A stretch of 7,791 bases of DNA, from contig DBDO01000130.1 of assembly GCA_002293605.1 (NCBI GenBank), positions 1 to 7,791 on the forward strand, in the 5' to 3' direction. The DNA is from Desulfovibrionaceae bacterium UBA930 (GTDB lineage: Bacteria > Desulfobacterota > Desulfovibrionia > Desulfovibrionales > Desulfovibrionaceae). The notes beneath the pieces are model-generated. The model searched no databases, was not told the DNA's origin, and was given only the letters and a program-made list of their open reading frames with translations. The translations under genes and the position numbers were made by a program. The first letter of the stretch is position 1; each line of letters opens with the position of its first letter. Positions 5,618 through 7,791 of this stretch are shown here, in pieces.

Positions 5618-5720
5618 CTCCTCCCGAGTTTGCAGGGTATGCGGACGAGTTGCCGGGGGCGCTCCGGCCTTCCGGAGCATTCGGGGATAGCCTTTATCCC
5701 CGCCGCCCAAGCTCTCGTCC
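5618..5720 (-). promoter_or_regulatory. Structured 5' leader of the antiporter gene, riboswitch candidate
   Basis: Read on the minus strand: GGACGAG (5720-5714) pairs with CTCGTCC (5649-5643) to close a junction. Inside it are GGGGATA/TATCCCC with loop AAGGC (5701-5683) and GCTCCGG/CCGGAGC with loop AAGG (5678-5661). All three stems are perfect 7-mers. The closing strand CTCGTCC can also pair with the ribosome binding site GGAGGAG (5624-5618) at six of seven positions, so closing the junction would free the start site. In a divergent gap these are not terminators. Position before a cation antiporter recalls known Na+ and Li+ riboswitches upstream of such genes, but I cannot match this to a known consensus. 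Confidence 0.5.
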
Positions 5721-5738
5721 ATGTCCCTAGTATTCAGT

Positions 5739-5755
5739 GGCCGGATGAACCGGCC
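5739..5755. repeat. Small hairpin upstream of the antiporter leader
   Basis: GGCCGG (5739-5744) and CCGGCC (5750-5755) form a perfect 6-bp stem with a 5-nt loop, just upstream of the three-stem structure on the minus strand. It may be an extra leader stem or an operator. Confidence 0.35.
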
Positions 5756-5769
5756 GGATAAGCTGGCTT

Positions 5770-5800
5770 TTATGAGAATATATATATAGATATTTGTGAT
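5770..5800. promoter_or_regulatory. AT-rich promoter region in the divergent antiporter/trmH gap
   Basis: An alternating AT tract is the only AT-rich block between the two divergent genes. On the minus strand it offers the -10-like TATATT (5782-5777), but no recognisable -35 at 16-18 nt. For trmH, TTGCGC (5823-5828), 17 nt and TATAGC (5846-5851) is a weak match. The region probably holds the promoters, but exact elements cannot be assigned. Confidence 0.3.
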
Positions 5801-5888
5801 TTTTTCCGCTAATCTGGGGGCTTGCGCCCTCGGGCACATCTGGCTATAGCTCTTTTGCCGACACTCCACAAGCGCTGAGGAGCACCTT

Positions 5889-6488
5889 TTGCAGAATAAA
5901 CGCAGGCCACGCACACCGGAGCGGGACGCCAGGATCAGGCGAGTTCTCGCTTTGCGCCAGAACGATTTAACGCTTGTGCTGGCCAATATTCACGACCCGC
6001 ACAACGTTTCCGCCATCTACCGCAGTTGCGACGCCTTTGGCGTTCCTCTGGTCCATTTGTATTACACGGACACCGCCTTTCCGGTACTGGGGGCCAAAAG
6101 CTCGGCCTCGGCCAGAAAATGGGTTCAGACGGCGCGCCACCAGAATATGGACTCCCTCATGGCCGCGCTCAAGGCAAAAAACATGCGCGTCTATGCCACA
6201 AGCTGCACGCCCGCTGCCAAGGCGGTCGGGGATCTGGACCTGACCGAGCCTGTCGCCTTTGTTATGGGCAACGAGCACCGGGGCGTGGATGGGGAATTTC
6301 TTTCCCGGGTGGACGGCGAAGTGTATATTCCCATGTACGGCATGATCCAGAGCTTTAACGTCTCTGTCGCCGCAGCCGTGCTTCTGGCCGAAGCCTCACG
6401 CCAGCGCAAGGCAGCCGGGCGCTACGAGCGCCCCTCCTACAGCGAGGAGGAGCTTGAAGCCCTCTACCAGGAATGGACGCAAAAGTAG
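5889..6488 (+). CDS. trmH: TrmH-like tRNA (guanosine-18-2'-O)-methyltransferase
   Basis: A 199-residue SPOUT-class methyltransferase, expected to transfer a methyl group from S-adenosylmethionine to the 2'-OH of G18 in the tRNA D-loop. All three SpoU motifs are visible: motif 1 DPHNVSAIYRSCDAFG (36-51), with Asn39 and the catalytic-type Arg45; motif 2 AFVMGNEHRGVD (123-134); and motif 3 IPMYGMIQSFNVSVAAA (147-163), part of the knotted cofactor site. The N-terminal RRVLALRQNDLTLVL and the C-terminal tail RQRKAAGRYE resemble E. coli TrmH, which favours TrmH over the rRNA enzyme RlmB. The length fits TrmH. The start is TTG at 5889, supported by GAGGAG at 5877-5882 (6 nt spacing) and the lack of any other start codon that keeps motif 1 with a ribosome binding site. 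It stands divergent to the antiporter and 90 bp before the metallopeptidase. Confidence 0.9.
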   Translation: MQNKRRPRTPERDARIRRVLALRQNDLTLVLANIHDPHNVSAIYRSCDAFGVPLVHLYYTDTAFPVLGAKSSASARKWVQTARHQNMDSLMAALKAKNMRVYATSCTPAAKAVGDLDLTEPVAFVMGNEHRGVDGEFLSRVDGEVYIPMYGMIQSFNVSVAAAVLLAEASRQRKAAGRYERPSYSEEELEALYQEWTQK

Positions 6489-6500
6489 GCCATCTTCCGC

Positions 6501-6529
6501 TTTACTTCCCCGCGCCGCTTTCGTATACA
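6501..6529 (+). promoter_or_regulatory. Possible promoter for the zinc metallopeptidase gene
   Basis: TTTACT (6501-6506) is followed after 17 nt by TATACA (6524-6529), within TATACAAT. Both hexamers match the consensus at four of six positions. The gene may also be read through from trmH, as no terminator is visible between them. Confidence 0.35.
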
Positions 6530-6578
6530 ATGGAGAATCCTGTAAAGGATCGACTTTTTTGTATGCCGGGGGTGCTGT

Positions 6579-7442
6579 ATGCGCTGGCGCAATCTTGATC
6601 AAAGCGACAATGTTGAAGATCGCCGGGGGCGTTCCTCCGGCATGGGCGGCATGGGCGGCCTCCCCATTCGGGGAAAGGCCGGGGCTCTTATGTTCATCAT
6701 CGTGCTGGTGGCCGGATATTACGGCGTAGACCTGAGCCCGCTGCTCACCGGCGGCGGAAATCTCACGCCTTCAGTCAGCCAGCCCTATACGCCCACGGAA
6801 AAAGAGCAGGAAATGGCCCGTTTCAGCGCAGTGGCCCTGAAAACCACGGAAGGCACCTGGCAGAGCCTCTTTCAGGAGATGGGCAAGCAGTATACCCCGG
6901 CCAGGCTTGTGCTGTATACAGGCGCTACGGAAAGTTCCTGCGGCTACGGCCAGTCCGCCATGGGGCCTTTTTACTGCCCCGGTGACCAAAGCGTGTACAT
7001 TGACCTTTCCTTTTTCCAGGACATGAAAAATAAAATGGGCGGCGGGGGCGATTTCGCCCAGGGCTATGTGCTTGCCCATGAGGTCGGGCACCATGTGCAG
7101 CACCTTTTGGGCATTGAGCAAAAGGTGCGCGAACTGCAAAAACGGTCCTCCCCCACCCAGGCCAACCAGCTTTCAGTCCGGCTGGAATTGCAGGCAGACT
7201 GCTTCGCGGGCGTCTGGGGGCATGAAATGGAAGCCAAAGACATTCTGGAGCGGGGCGATCTGGAACAGGCCCTGCGCACGGCCGAAGCCATTGGTGACGA
7301 CAGGCTACAAAAACAGAGCACCGGCAGGGTGGTGCCGGACAGCTTCACCCACGGCAGTTCCGAACAGCGCTACACCTGGTTCAAACGCGGCTTTGACTCC
7401 GGCGATCCCCGACAGTGTGATAGTTTCAGCGGCGCGCCGTAA
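6579..7442 (+). CDS. YpfJ-type neutral zinc metallopeptidase, membrane-anchored
   Basis: A 287-residue protein of the putative neutral zinc metallopeptidase family (YpfJ, KPN_02809-like). Layout: a hydrophilic, glycine-rich N-terminus (1-33) with RSSGMGGMGG at 18-27, one membrane segment (about 35-50), a linker, and an exported catalytic domain. The zinc site HEVGHH is at 167-172, and the downstream ELQADCFAGVW (203-213) supplies the expected third ligand region. Cys121 and Cys133 in CGYGQSAMGPFYC are conserved in the family and could form a disulfide. The C-terminal YTWFKRGFDSGDPRQCD (265-281) is also family-typical. Length and motifs look complete. Physiological substrate is unknown. The ATG at 6579 follows GGGGGTG (6568-6574) by 4 nt, an acceptable though unusual ribosome binding site. 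The gene is followed directly by a GC palindrome and an HD-GYP fragment in the same frame. Confidence 0.92.
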   Translation: MRWRNLDQSDNVEDRRGRSSGMGGMGGLPIRGKAGALMFIIVLVAGYYGVDLSPLLTGGGNLTPSVSQPYTPTEKEQEMARFSAVALKTTEGTWQSLFQEMGKQYTPARLVLYTGATESSCGYGQSAMGPFYCPGDQSVYIDLSFFQDMKNKMGGGGDFAQGYVLAHEVGHHVQHLLGIEQKVRELQKRSSPTQANQLSVRLELQADCFAGVWGHEMEAKDILERGDLEQALRTAEAIGDDRLQKQSTGRVVPDSFTHGSSEQRYTWFKRGFDSGDPRQCDSFSGAP

Positions 7443-7454
7443 AATGTGTTTTTT

Positions 7455-7471
7455 GTGGGGCTCCGCCCCAC
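7455..7471. repeat. GC-rich palindrome after the metallopeptidase gene
   Basis: GTGGGGC (7455-7461) and GCCCCAC (7465-7471) form a perfect 7-bp stem with loop TCC, preceded by six T residues. It belongs to the same class of GC hairpins as those at 3913-4119. No T run follows on the plus strand, so it is not a classic terminator. It sits directly before the HD-GYP remnant. Confidence 0.5.
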
Positions 7472-7481
7472 ACCCCGCTGC

Positions 7482-7688
7482 GGCGTCAAGGGAGAGGCCA
7501 TTCCCTTACCGGCCCGTCTCATGGCAATCATTGATGCCTATGACGCGCTCATTTCCAAAAGGCCGTATAAAGAGCCCTATTCACATGAGGAAAGCATGAA
7601 AACCATAGCGGCTGGCAAGGGGACGCAATTCGATCCTGTTGTGACAGAGCTGTTTGAGGCTGTTGCGGACAAGCTGGCAGCGGCCTGA
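7482..7688 (+). pseudogene. C-terminal remnant of an HD-GYP domain phosphodiesterase
   Basis: The frame reads GVKGEAIPLPARLMAIIDAYDALISKRPYKEPYSHEES and then GKGTQFDPVVTELF before the stop at 7688. This closely matches the last part of HD-GYP domains, which hydrolyse cyclic di-GMP. The catalytic HD pair and the GYP motif, which lie further N-terminal in the family, are absent, so about two thirds of the domain is missing and it cannot be an active phosphodiesterase. The frame can be extended back to a GTG at 7446, but residues before about 7482 are a translation of the GC palindrome (7455-7471) and show no family similarity. There is no ribosome binding site. It is in the same frame as the metallopeptidase, four bases after that stop codon. 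It is most likely a relic left by deletion or rearrangement at the palindrome. Confidence 0.72.
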
Positions 7689-7699
7689 ATGGCTCACCC

Positions 7700-7783
7700 T
7701 GCCCTACATGGCGAGGAAAATACGCCGTCAAAGTCACCCTTGCTGGTTGTTTCAAGCCTTGCCCTATACGGCGAGGGAAATAC
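7700..7783. repeat. Two degenerate direct repeats, 60-nt period
   Basis: TGCCCTACATGGCGAGG (7700-7716) continuing through AAAATAC to 7723 recurs as TGCCCTATACGGCGAGG (7760-7776) continuing to 7783. The two 24-nt units differ at three positions and are offset by exactly 60 nt. The second unit, with the two bases before it, can form a small hairpin, CCTTGCC/GGCGAGG. The last bases of the window (CCTGCCC) may begin another unit. The copies are too few and too divergent to be called a CRISPR array. No gene is seen in 7689-7791. Confidence 0.5.
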
Positions 7784-7791
7784 CCCTGCCC

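Noticed and set aside
6396..6602. A 68-codon minus-strand frame over the end of trmH
   Set aside because: It is antisense to a well-supported gene, shows no ribosome binding site, and has no recognisable domain.
7700..7783. The direct repeats as a CRISPR array
   Set aside because: There are only two copies, they differ at three of 24 positions, and no cas genes are visible.

Overview
The window is GC-rich and tightly packed, and its gene content points to a sulfate-reducing deltaproteobacterium of the Desulfovibrio type. The clues are a PxxKW-type cysteine-rich small protein, a UshA-like protein with an in-frame TGA that reads as selenocysteine, an ArsB/NhaD-superfamily antiporter, and palindrome-rich GC intergenic spacers. 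The assignment comes from recognising protein families by eye, not from a database search.

Layout: positions 1-395 (minus strand) hold the N-terminal third of the tRNA-modification enzyme MnmG, cut by the window edge. Upstream of it on the same strand is an M20 metallo-hydrolase (466-1716), with a candidate promoter and structured leader. Positions 1888-2035 form a long imperfect palindrome that touches the stop codon of a small PxxKW-family cysteine-rich protein (2035-2313, minus). Divergent from that gene is an HU/IHF-type DNA-bending protein (2543-2818, plus), with a good sigma70-like promoter and an intrinsic terminator. Next on the plus strand is an exported UshA-like protein (about 2923-3909) interrupted by a single TGA within a CPT-TGA-G context; the frame continues for 257 more codons, so it is best read as a selenoprotein. 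A cluster of GC-rich hairpins (3913-4119) fills the convergent gap before the antiporter gene (4150-5607, minus).

The antiporter gene has a leader (5643-5720) that folds on paper into a three-way junction. Its closing strand could alternatively pair with the ribosome binding site, which makes it a riboswitch candidate. Divergent from it are trmH (5889-6488, plus; tRNA Gm18 methyltransferase, TTG start), a YpfJ-type membrane-anchored zinc metallopeptidase (6579-7442, plus), and an orphan C-terminal scrap of an HD-GYP phosphodiesterase (about 7482-7688). The window ends in two degenerate copies of a 24-nt sequence spaced exactly 60 nt apart.

The genes do not form one pathway. Two (mnmG, trmH) are tRNA-modification housekeeping genes and one (HU) is nucleoid structure; the rest are envelope or accessory functions. 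The two most interesting items are the TGA-containing UshA-like protein and the structured leader of the antiporter.
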